A DNA stretch of 13,446 nt from an uncultured Rhodospirillales bacterium (GTDB lineage: Bacteria > Pseudomonadota > Alphaproteobacteria > Acetobacterales > Acetobacteraceae): the NCBI GenBank assembly GCA_903844785.1, contig CAIMVB010000194.1, positions 1 through 13,446 on the forward strand. The letters run 5' to 3'. The notes below the pieces were generated by a model. That model ran no database searches and had not been told where the DNA came from. It was given only the letters and a program-made list of their open reading frames with translations. The position numbers and the translations under genes are program-made. This document shows positions 6,897 to 13,446 of the stretch, in pieces (position 1 is the first letter of the stretch; each line of letters begins with the position of its first letter).

Positions 6897-8018
6897 ATGG
6901 CCGCTTATCTTCTTCGCCGTCTGCTGCTGGTGATTCCGACACTATTCGGAATCATTCTGATCAATTTCGCCGTGGTGCAATTTGCCCCGGGTGGTCCGGT
7001 GGAACAGATGCTGGCGGAGCTCCGCGGCGAAGGCCAGACCATGGGGCGCATCACTGGTGAAGGTGGTGGCGAAATCCGCACGCCGAATGCGCTGGAACAA
7101 CGCGGTGCAACCGGTAGTGGCGGTGATGGGCCGGTTGGGTCTTATCGCGGTGCGCGCGGGCTTGATCCTGCCATTGTCGCGGAAATTGAACGCGCCTTTG
7201 GTTTTGATAAGCCCGCCTCAACACGCTTCAAGGAAATGATCCTGGGCTATTTGCAATTCGATTTCGGGCGATCGCTGTTTCGTGACCGGCCGGTGATCGA
7301 CCTGATTATCGAAAAAATGCCGGTGTCCATTTCGCTTGGGCTTTGGTCCACACTGCTGATTTACCTGATCTCGATCCCGCTTGGCATCAGGAAGGCGGTA
7401 CGTGATGGATCGCGCTTTGATGTCGCGACATCGGCGGTGGTGCTGATTGGCTATGCCATACCGGGCTTTCTGTTTGCGATTATACTTGTGGTATTCTTCG
7501 CGGGCGGTTCCTTCTTCCAATGGTTCCCGTTGCGCGGGTTGAATAGCCCAGGGTCTGAGGGCTGGTCCCTTGGCGCCCGTATCATGGACTACGCGTGGCA
7601 TATGGTGTTGCCCACCATTGCGCTGGTGATTGGTGGTTTTGCGACACTGACCATGCTCACGAAAAACGCCTTTTTGGATGAAATCGGCAAGCAATATGTG
7701 CTGACCGCGCGCGCCAAGGGTGGTTCCGAAAGTCGCGTTCTTTATGGCCATATCTTTCGCAATGCCATGATGCTGATCATCGCGGGCTTCCCGGCGGCAT
7801 TCATCGGCATCTTGTTCACTGGCGCGCTGCTGGTGGAGATTGTATTCTCGCTTGATGGGCTTGGGTTGCTTGGCTTTGAAAGTGCCATTCGCCGCGATTA
7901 CCCGGTGATGTTCGCAACGCTTTACATCTTTACCCTGATGGGGCTGGTGATGCAGATCATCGGCGATTTCACCTATACGCTGGTGGACCCGCGCATTGAT
8001 TTTGAGGCGCGGCGCTGA
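6897..8018 (+). CDS. yejB: Yej-type ABC importer, inner-membrane permease YejB
   Basis: This 373-residue permease of the DppB/OppB class forms the translocation channel together with YejE. There is one N-terminal helix (about 9-30), then a soluble Gly-rich loop (about 44-90, ending G-A-R-G-L-D-P) that is a typical YejB insertion. Further membrane helices lie at about 147-165, 178-203, 236-256, 291-315 and 337-358. The cytoplasmic coupling (EAA) loop [14 protein letters not shown] lies at about 262-275 and contacts the ATPase. The C-terminus V-D-P-R-I-D-F is conserved. The gene begins 2 bp after the yejA stop, and its TGA overlaps the yejE ATG (TGATG). Confidence 0.95.
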   Translation: MAAYLLRRLLLVIPTLFGIILINFAVVQFAPGGPVEQMLAELRGEGQTMGRITGEGGGEIRTPNALEQRGATGSGGDGPVGSYRGARGLDPAIVAEIERAFGFDKPASTRFKEMILGYLQFDFGRSLFRDRPVIDLIIEKMPVSISLGLWSTLLIYLISIPLGIRKAVRDGSRFDVATSAVVLIGYAIPGFLFAIILVVFFAGGSFFQWFPLRGLNSPGSEGWSLGARIMDYAWHMVLPTIALVIGGFATLTMLTKNAFLDEIGKQYVLTARAKGGSESRVLYGHIFRNAMMLIIAGFPAAFIGILFTGALLVEIVFSLDGLGLLGFESAIRRDYPVMFATLYIFTLMGLVMQIIGDFTYTLVDPRIDFEARR

Positions 8019-9055
8019 TGCTCTCCCCGCTCACGCAGCGACGGCTTGCAAATTTCCGTGCCAATAAGCGCGGCTATTGGTCACTGATCATTTTCGGCAT
8101 GCTTTTCTTCATCACGCTTTTTGCCGAATTCCTGGCGAATGACCGCCCCATTATCGCGCGCATTGATGGGCGCTGGTATGCGCCCGTGCTGGTGGATTAT
8201 GCCGAAAGTGACATTGTTGAAGACGGCCTACCGACACTGGTTGATTGGCATGACCGCGGCTTTCGTGAGGAGATTGACGCCAAGGGGGCGAGTCTGATCT
8301 GGCCGTTGATCCCTTATTCCTACCGCACCGTGGTGCGTGATTTGGGCCGGCCCGCGCCAGCGCCGCCTTCAGCGCGCAATTGGCTTGGTACGGATGATCA
8401 GGCACGGGATGTGCTGGCGCGGGTGATTTATGGCTTTCGCATTTCTGTGCTGTTCGGTTTCACGCTGACCTTGATCAGTTCTGTGATTGGAATCGCAGCC
8501 GGCGCGGTGCAGGGGTTTTATGGCGGCACCACCGATTTGCTGTTTCAGCGCTTCATCGAGATTTGGTCCGGCATGCCGCAGCTTTTTCTGCTGATCATAC
8601 TGGCCAGTGTCATCGAACCCAGCTTCTGGGTGCTACTGATTTTCCTGCTGCTCTTTTCCTGGATGAACCTAACCAGCGTGGTGCGCGCTGAATTCCTGCG
8701 CGGGCGCAATTTCGATTATGTGCGCGCTGCCAAGGCGCTGGGTGTGAGCGATGCGCGCATCATGCAGCGCCATATCCTGCCCAATGCTATGGTCGCCACG
8801 CTCACCTTCCTGCCTTTCATTCTCTCGGGCAGCGTGACGGTACTGGCCTCGCTGGATTTTCTGGGTTTTGGCTTGCCGCCCGGTTCGCCTTCCCTCGGCG
8901 AATTGGTCAATCAGGGCAAGAATAATCTGAATGCACCATGGCTGGCGCTGACCAGCTTCCTGGTGCTGGGCGGCATGCTGACATTGCTGATTTTTGTCGG
9001 TGAGGCGGTGCGCGATGCTTTTGATCCGCGCAAACTACCCGGAGGGCAGGGTTGA
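8018..9055 (+). CDS. yejE: Yej-type ABC importer, inner-membrane permease YejE
   Basis: This second permease of the channel has 345 residues and belongs to the DppC/OppC class. A first helix (about 20-40) is followed by the long YejE periplasmic segment (about 41-120, including P-L-I-P-Y-S and N-W-L-G-T-D-D-Q-A-R-D-V). Membrane helices follow at about 143-165, 185-220 (two), 258-281 and 308-331. The EAA coupling loop R-A-E-F-L-R-G-R-x-x-D-Y-V-R-A-A-K-A-L-G lies at 223-242. The ATG at 8018 shares its A with the yejB stop, and the gene's own stop TGA (9053-9055) overlaps the yejF ATG. Strict translational coupling would keep the subunits in balance. Confidence 0.95.
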   Translation: MLSPLTQRRLANFRANKRGYWSLIIFGMLFFITLFAEFLANDRPIIARIDGRWYAPVLVDYAESDIVEDGLPTLVDWHDRGFREEIDAKGASLIWPLIPYSYRTVVRDLGRPAPAPPSARNWLGTDDQARDVLARVIYGFRISVLFGFTLTLISSVIGIAAGAVQGFYGGTTDLLFQRFIEIWSGMPQLFLLIILASVIEPSFWVLLIFLLLFSWMNLTSVVRAEFLRGRNFDYVRAAKALGVSDARIMQRHILPNAMVATLTFLPFILSGSVTVLASLDFLGFGLPPGSPSLGELVNQGKNNLNAPWLALTSFLVLGGMLTLLIFVGEAVRDAFDPRKLPGGQG

Positions 9056-10662
9056 TGGCGCTGCTTTCGGTGCGCGATCTGTCCGTTGCTTTTCGCGGAC
9101 GGGAAGTGGTGCGCGGCGTCTCCTTCGATGTGATGCCAGGCGAAACCGTGGCCCTGGTTGGCGAAAGCGGCAGCGGCAAATCCGTGACGGCGCTTTCCTG
9201 CCTACGGTTGCTGTCCAGCGCTGGCAGCAACCCTGCCGGTTCAATCTCGTTAGATAGCGTTTCTGTGCTGGATGCGGATGACAAGCAGTTGCGCGCGCTG
9301 CGTGGCGGTGTCGCCGGCATGGTGTTCCAGGAACCCATGACCTCGCTCAATCCCTTGCATTCGATCGAGCGCCAAATTGCTGAGGCCATTACGCTGCATC
9401 GCCCCTTGGCGGGTGAGGCTTTGCGCACGCGTGTGATTGAATTGCTGCGCCTGGCTGGCTTTCCGCAGGCGGAGGACCGCTTGGGCGCCTATCCGCATCA
9501 GCTGTCTGGCGGGCAGCGCCAACGCGTGATGATTGCCGCGGCCTTGGCGAATGATCCCAAATTACTGATTGCCGATGAACCCACCACGGCGTTGGATGTG
9601 ACGATCCAGGCGCAGATTCTGGATTTGCTCGCCGCGCTCAAGCAACGGCTTGGTATGGCGATGCTGCTCATCACGCATGATCTTTCCATCGTGCGCCGCC
9701 ATGCGGATCGTGTGGTGGTGATGAAGGATGGCAATGCGGTGGAACAGGGAAAGGTGGCCGAGGTATTTGCCGCGCCGCGCCATGAATATACGCGCATGCT
9801 GCTGGCAACCGAACCGCGCGGCAGGCCAGCGCCCTTCGCCGCTGATGCGCCGCCCACGCTGGAAGCGCGCGATATGCGCGTGGCCTTCCCCATCCGCCGC
9901 GGGCTGCTGCGCCGCGTGGTGGCGGAAGTGAAGGCGGTGAATGGTGTTTCGCTTGCCTTGCGGGAAGGCGAAACCCTTGGCTTGGTCGGCGAAAGTGGCT
10001 CCGGCAAGACAACGCTTGGACTGGCTTTGCTGCGTATGGCCGATAGCCAGGGCTGCATCACTTTCGCTGGACAGGATATCCAGGCGCTGTCCACCCGCGC
10101 TTTGCGCCCTTGGCGGCGGCGTATGCAGATTGTTTTTCAGGATCCCTTCGGTGCGCTTTCCCCACGCCTGAGTGTCGCGGAAATCATTGGCGAAGGGCTG
10201 GAAGTGCATGAAGCCAGCCTGCCCCGTGCAGAGCGTTTGGCGCGTGTTGCCGATGCGCTGCGTGAAGTGGGGCTCGACCCCGCCATGGCGGAACGATACC
10301 CGCATGAATTTTCTGGTGGCCAACGCCAACGCATCGCCATTGCGCGCGCCATGGTGCTGAAGCCAAGCTTGGTGGTGCTGGATGAACCAACCAGCGCGCT
10401 TGATGTCAGCGTGCAGGCGCAGGTGGTGGATTTGCTGCGTGATTTGCAGGCGCGGCACGGGCTTGCGTATTTGTTCATTTCCCATGATCTCCGGGTGGTG
10501 CGGGCCATGGCGCATCGTATCGCTGTGCTGAAGGATGGCCGCGTGGTGGAAGAAGGCGAAGCCACCGCGCTGGTGCAAAACCCGCGGGAAGCCTATACGC
10601 GGCAATTGATGGCGGCCGCTTTCGACCTTTCCAGCAATGACAAGGCAATGATTTCACCGTGA
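9055..10662 (+). CDS. yejF: Yej-type ABC importer, fused double ATPase YejF
   Basis: This 535-residue protein carries two ATP-binding cassettes in one chain and powers the YejBE channel from the cytoplasmic face. Cassette 1 has Walker A G-E-S-G-S-G-K-S (36-43), Q-loop Gln92, signature L-S-G-G-Q-R-Q-R (150-157), Walker B L-L-I-A-D-E-P (170-176) and switch His208. Cassette 2 has G-E-S-G-S-G-K-T (312-319), Gln362, F-S-G-G-Q-R-Q-R (419-426), L-V-V-L-D-E-P (439-445) and His477. All catalytic residues are intact in both halves. The ATG at 9055 is chosen over the TTG at 9052 because it forms TGATG with the yejE stop and has GGAGGGCAGG just upstream. The stop overlaps the next gene's GTG start (GTGA). 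Confidence 0.96.
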   Translation: MALLSVRDLSVAFRGREVVRGVSFDVMPGETVALVGESGSGKSVTALSCLRLLSSAGSNPAGSISLDSVSVLDADDKQLRALRGGVAGMVFQEPMTSLNPLHSIERQIAEAITLHRPLAGEALRTRVIELLRLAGFPQAEDRLGAYPHQLSGGQRQRVMIAAALANDPKLLIADEPTTALDVTIQAQILDLLAALKQRLGMAMLLITHDLSIVRRHADRVVVMKDGNAVEQGKVAEVFAAPRHEYTRMLLATEPRGRPAPFAADAPPTLEARDMRVAFPIRRGLLRRVVAEVKAVNGVSLALREGETLGLVGESGSGKTTLGLALLRMADSQGCITFAGQDIQALSTRALRPWRRRMQIVFQDPFGALSPRLSVAEIIGEGLEVHEASLPRAERLARVADALREVGLDPAMAERYPHEFSGGQRQRIAIARAMVLKPSLVVLDEPTSALDVSVQAQVVDLLRDLQARHGLAYLFISHDLRVVRAMAHRIAVLKDGRVVEEGEATALVQNPREAYTRQLMAAAFDLSSNDKAMISP

Positions 10663-11129
10663 ATGAATTGGAACGACTCAAGGCCATGCTGGATGCCGAG
10701 CAAGTCAAGCTTGGTGTCAGCCTGCGGCGGATGAATTCGCCAGGCTCCCCGGTTTATCGCACCTGGGAGAATGTCTGGCCAACTGCTACCATTCTAACCG
10801 CCAGCTTCATTGCGCTGAAATGGGGTGGTGCGCCGCTGGAAGCGCTTGGCATCCAACAGGGCGGCACCTGGGCCGGCATGGTGGTGCTGGGCATTGGCTG
10901 CTGGTGGTGGCTCACGAAAATCATGCCCAAAATCAAGGATGGCGTGTTTGAACGCACCGCGGCGCTGGCACTTTCATCACCGCAGCAATTTGATTTCCTC
11001 TGGTCCAAAAGCATCCTGAGCCTTTACGCCAAGCTGCCCGATGGCACGGAATGGGCGGCGGCGCGGCGGGATGATTGGCGCGCCTTTGTGCGCCGGCTGG
11101 ATGAGGCGCTTTCGAAGGAAAATACATAA
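10659..11129 (+). CDS. Unidentified small two-helix membrane protein coupled to yejF
   Basis: I do not recognise this 156-residue protein. A charged amphipathic N-terminus (about 1-25, possibly a short coiled coil) precedes two predicted membrane helices at about 38-56 (W-P-T-A-T-I-L-T-A-S-F-I-A) and 70-88 (G-M-V-V-L-G-I-G-C-W-W-W-L). A soluble C-terminal part of about 65 residues contains D-G-V-F-E-R-T, Q-F-D-F-L-W-S-K and L-Y-A-K-L-P-D-G-T-E-W. Both ends probably face the cytoplasm (inference). The GTG start overlaps the yejF stop by 4 nt, and its own TAA shares an A with the next ATG. It is therefore co-translated with the importer and the dehydrogenase. It might be an accessory or regulator of the transporter, or simply an operon passenger. 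Confidence 0.8.
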   Translation: MNELERLKAMLDAEQVKLGVSLRRMNSPGSPVYRTWENVWPTATILTASFIALKWGGAPLEALGIQQGGTWAGMVVLGIGCWWWLTKIMPKIKDGVFERTAALALSSPQQFDFLWSKSILSLYAKLPDGTEWAAARRDDWRAFVRRLDEALSKENT

Positions 11130-12061
11130 TGGCCATTCTGCTTTCAACAAAAGCGCATACCATGCAGGATTGGAAGGCGGCGCTGCTTGCCGTTGATCCT
11201 TTGCTGGATATCCGCCTATTCCCGGATGCGGGCGAACCGGCGGAAATTGAAGCCGCCGTGGTTTGGACCGCGCATGACATGATGGATTTGCGCCGCTATC
11301 CGAATTTGAAGCTGATCGTTTCCATGGGTGCTGGTGTTGATCATTTGCTGCGTGCGCCTGGGCCGCCGCCTGGTATTCCGGTGGCGCGATTGAAGGATGT
11401 GCTGCTGACAAGCGCCATGGCGGAATGGGTGCTGCTGAATGTGCTGCGCTTTCACAGGCAAGATCCGGAATACCGCGTGTTGCAACAGCGCAAGGAATGG
11501 CTGGAATTATCCGCGCCTAGCACGGCGGAACGGCGCATCGGCATTCTGGGCATTGGCGAATTGGGCAGCGCTTCGGCGCGTGTGCTGACCTCACTTGGCT
11601 TTCCGGTGATGGGCTGGTCGCGCAGCGCCAAAACCCTACCCGGTGTGCAGACCTTCCACGGCGCGGATGGGCTGATGGCCATGGCGGCGCAAAGCGATAT
11701 TCTGATCTGCCTGCTGCCGCTGACACCTGAAACGCGCGGTGTGCTGAATGCCAAGCTGCTCGCCACCCTGCCGCGCGGCGCTTACGTGATCAATGGCGCA
11801 CGCGGCGGCCATATGGTGGCGGAAGACATGCTGGCCGCGCTTGATTCCGGACATATTGCGGGCGCTGCCTTGGATGTTTTCGAACCTGAGCCTTTGCCGC
11901 CGGAAAGCCGCTTCTGGACCCACCCCAAGGTTTTCCTGACACCGCACGCAGCCAGCATCACCATCCCATCCAGCGTCGCCCCGCAAGTGGTGGAGAATAT
12001 CCACAATATGCGCGCCGGGCGCCCGCTGATTAATCTGGTGGATTTCAGCCTAGGCTATTGA
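11129..12061 (+). CDS. ghrA: D-2-hydroxyacid dehydrogenase, glyoxylate/hydroxypyruvate reductase A type
   Basis: This 310-residue NAD(P)-dependent cytoplasmic oxidoreductase reduces 2-keto acids such as glyoxylate or hydroxypyruvate in its family. The cofactor loop is G-I-G-E-L-G (141-146). The catalytic triad is Arg225 (N-G-A-R-G-G-H), Glu254 (D-V-F-E-P-E-P-L-P) and His273 (T-P-H-A-A-S). S-M-G-A-G-V-D-H (65-72) is the substrate-loop motif typical of the GhrA branch. W-S-R-S (163-166) after the second strand, rather than an acidic residue, suggests a preference for NADPH (inference). The ATG overlaps the preceding stop, so it is the last gene of the long block. Its stop lies 6 bp from that of the convergent SDR gene. 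The true substrate is unknown, so the symbol is by family. Confidence 0.85.
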   Translation: MAILLSTKAHTMQDWKAALLAVDPLLDIRLFPDAGEPAEIEAAVVWTAHDMMDLRRYPNLKLIVSMGAGVDHLLRAPGPPPGIPVARLKDVLLTSAMAEWVLLNVLRFHRQDPEYRVLQQRKEWLELSAPSTAERRIGILGIGELGSASARVLTSLGFPVMGWSRSAKTLPGVQTFHGADGLMAMAAQSDILICLLPLTPETRGVLNAKLLATLPRGAYVINGARGGHMVAEDMLAALDSGHIAGAALDVFEPEPLPPESRFWTHPKVFLTPHAASITIPSSVAPQVVENIHNMRAGRPLINLVDFSLGY

Positions 12062-12067
12062 GGGCTT

Positions 12068-12799
12068 TCAAAGCGTGGCGCCGCCATCAATGGCGAGTTC
12101 TGATCCGGTCATATAGCCACTGTCATCGGACAGCAAAAATAGGACCAGACGCGCTACTTCCTCTGCCGTACCTTGCCTTCCCATGGGCACGGATTTGAGC
12201 CGCGCGGTATTTTCTTCCGGTGAGCGTATATCCAGCATGGGTGTTGCGATTGGCCCGGGGTGGACGGAATTCACACGAATGCCGCGTGGCGCCAATTCAA
12301 GGGCGGCGGATTTCGTCATGCCGCGCAGCGCCCATTTCGTGGCACCATAAGCAAAGGCGCGTGCCGAACCGCGCAGCCCAGCGGTGGAGGAGATATTCAC
12401 AATCGAACCACCGCCTGCCTTTTCCATGGCCGGCACCACGGCTTTCATGCCGAGAAAGCAGCCTAATTGATTGATGCGTGTGTGGCGTTCGAATAGCGCT
12501 GCATCGGTTTCCATCATCAGCTTCGGGACATAGATGCCGGCGTTATTGACCAGACCGGTCAGCTTCCCGCGCGCTTCCGCCGCCGCCACGGCGCGCGCCC
12601 AATCTGCTTCTTCCGTGACATCCAGGCGTAGGAATTGTGCTGCCGCACCCAATTCGCGCGCCAGGGCTTCGCCTTCCGCTTCCAGCACATCGCCCATAAT
12701 CACTTGCGCGCCTTCCGCGACCAGCAGGCGGGCTTCCGCGGCACCTTGGCCGCGCGCCGCGCCGGAAATCAGAACAACCTTGCCATCGAAGCATGCCAT
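12068..12799 (-). CDS. Short-chain dehydrogenase/reductase (classical SDR)
   Basis: This 243-residue NAD(P)-dependent alcohol/ketone oxidoreductase has every classical SDR element. The cofactor loop is S-G-A-A-R-G-Q-G (12-19), and Asp37 after the second strand indicates NAD(H) preference. Asp60 lies in L-D-V and N-N-A-G at 85-88. The catalytic tetrad is Asn110, Ser138, Tyr151 and Lys155, and P-G-P-I-A-T-P-M lies at 181-188. The C-terminus I-D-G-G is the standard end. I start it at the ATG at 12799, where GGGAGG sits about 6 nt upstream. A longer frame up to 12943 runs through the divergent promoter region and carries no SDR sequence. It is divergent from a Baeyer-Villiger-type monooxygenase, which suggests that it interconverts an alcohol and the ketone that enzyme would oxidise. 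The substrate cannot be told from sequence. Confidence 0.93.
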   Translation of the reverse strand: MACFDGKVVLISGAARGQGAAEARLLVAEGAQVIMGDVLEAEGEALARELGAAAQFLRLDVTEEADWARAVAAAEARGKLTGLVNNAGIYVPKLMMETDAALFERHTRINQLGCFLGMKAVVPAMEKAGGGSIVNISSTAGLRGSARAFAYGATKWALRGMTKSAALELAPRGIRVNSVHPGPIATPMLDIRSPEENTARLKSVPMGRQGTAEEVARLVLFLLSDDSGYMTGSELAIDGGATL

Positions 12800-12968
12800 T
12801 TTGTGCCTCCCTCTCATTTGGGGAGCATGGCATTCCGAAGGGGTGGCGTGAAGCGGCCCGGCGCGATTGCAGGACGGGCGGATTTGTCCTGTTATGATAC
12901 TCAGATCAGGCGGCTGGCGGCCAGCGAGCTTGGAAAATATCAATCTTCAAGCCGAGGAAGCGTGAACC
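12800..12968. promoter_or_regulatory. Divergent regulatory region between SDR and monooxygenase
   Basis: This 169-bp non-coding gap holds TATGAT (12893-12898), a plausible rightward -10. It follows an imperfect -35 and a 6-bp inverted repeat CAGGAC/GTCCTG (12870-12875 and 12886-12891). Downstream, GCTGGC-G-GCCAGC (12913-12925) is a perfect odd-centred palindrome that would lie in the early leader, where a repressor commonly binds. No regulator gene is present in the window. The assignment is inference. Confidence 0.35.
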
Positions 12969-13446
12969 ATGACCGAGGCGCAATCCCCATTCGCCGATGC
13001 CGATGCTGATGCTATCATCATCGGCGCTGGTATTTCTGGCATGTACCAGCTTATTCGCTTGCGCGAACTCGGCATGAAGCTGCGCGTTTTTGAGGCGGGT
13101 TCAGATGTGGGTGGCACCTGGTATTGGAACCGCTATCCCGGCGCCCGGTTTGATTCGGAAAGCTGGTCCTATGGCTATTCCTTTTCCAAGGAGTTGCTTC
13201 AGGAATGGGAATGGACAGAACATTTCTCCGCGCAGCCGGATACGCTGCGCTATCTAAATTTCGTCGCGGAGAAATTTGATCTGCGTAAGGACATCACCTT
13301 CAATAGCCGCGTCAAATCTGCGCATTTCGATGATGCGAATAATCTTTGGACCGTGACGCTGGAAAACGGTGAACAATGCCGCGCGCCGTTGATGATCACG
13401 GGGCTTGGCCCGCTTTCGGCGCCCACCCTGCCCAACATCCCAGGCC
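12969..13446 (+). CDS. Baeyer-Villiger-type flavin monooxygenase, N-terminal part (runs off the window)
   Basis: The first 159 codons of an FAD- and NADPH-dependent monooxygenase are visible; the frame is still open at the window end. The FAD-binding Rossmann loop G-A-G-I-S-G lies at 19-24, with the ribose-binding acidic residue Glu42 in F-E-A-G. G-G-T-W-Y-W-N-R-Y-P-G-A-R-F-D (48-62) and S-W-S-Y-G-Y-S-F (65-72) are highly characteristic of cyclohexanone/phenylacetone monooxygenase-like enzymes. So is T-G-L-G-P-L-S-A-P-T-L-P-N-I-P-G (144-159). The diagnostic BVMO fingerprint F-x-G-x-x-x-H-x-x-x-W should lie just past the window, so a general flavin-containing monooxygenase is not fully excluded. 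ATG 12969 has GAGGAAG about 9 nt upstream. The partner SDR is divergent. Confidence 0.9.
   Translation, partial: MTEAQSPFADADADAIIIGAGISGMYQLIRLRELGMKLRVFEAGSDVGGTWYWNRYPGARFDSESWSYGYSFSKELLQEWEWTEHFSAQPDTLRYLNFVAEKFDLRKDITFNSRVKSAHFDDANNLWTVTLENGEQCRAPLMITGLGPLSAPTLPNIPG

Noticed and set aside
9562..10605. Large minus-strand open frame opposite yejF
   Set aside because: It is a mirror frame of GC-rich coding DNA, with His/Arg-rich composition and no domain. The plus strand encodes an intact double ATPase.
1..12946. AATATCAATCT-like words at 1, about 6091 and about 12937
   Set aside because: They are short matches of about 11 bp, one inside yejA coding sequence where it encodes ordinary residues. 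There is no flanking similarity, so chance is the best explanation.
1..13446. CRISPR array, toxin-antitoxin pair or defence island
   Set aside because: I saw no regularly spaced repeats, no cas-like genes and no paired small genes of toxin-antitoxin type. The accessory part holds only IS fragments and one doubtful ORF.

Overview
The window looks like a piece of an alphaproteobacterial chromosome, most likely from Acetobacteraceae or a near relative. This is an inference. It rests on GC-rich coding DNA, the pairing of a membrane-anchored CycM-type cytochrome c with kdsB-pheA, and the overall style of the proteins. There was no database search.

Positions 1 to about 1812 form a lower-GC accessory stretch. 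It holds two broken IS3-type transposase fragments of different kinds, one uncertain hypothetical ORF and otherwise nothing recognisable. It ends exactly at the 3' end of a tRNA-Arg(CCG) gene on the minus strand (1813-1889). That is the classic geometry of a mobile island sitting in a tRNA 3' end, and an 11-bp partial copy of the tRNA end lies 55 bp away.

The core chromosome begins at the tRNA. On the minus strand kdsB (CMP-Kdo synthesis for lipopolysaccharide) is followed by pheA (prephenate dehydratase, phenylalanine synthesis) and then the tRNA. On the plus strand, starting from a short shared promoter region at 3551-3673, runs a long tightly packed block. Its order is membrane-anchored cytochrome c, HisN-type phosphatase, yejA-yejB-yejE-yejF (a complete peptide/microcin C-type ABC importer), an unidentified two-helix membrane protein and a GhrA-type 2-hydroxyacid dehydrogenase. 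From yejA onward the genes are 2 bp apart or overlap at stop/start codons, so they are almost certainly co-transcribed and translationally coupled.

From 12068 to the end lies a divergent pair: an SDR dehydrogenase on the minus strand and the first 159 codons of a Baeyer-Villiger-type flavin monooxygenase on the plus strand. Together they suggest an alcohol to ketone to ester/lactone oxidation module. The intergenic region carries a palindrome that may be an operator.

Most of the window is ordinary core metabolism. I do not see a clear undescribed system. The best candidates for something new are the small membrane protein coupled to the Yej importer (10659-11129) and the start-codon hairpin in the IS remnant (659-708).
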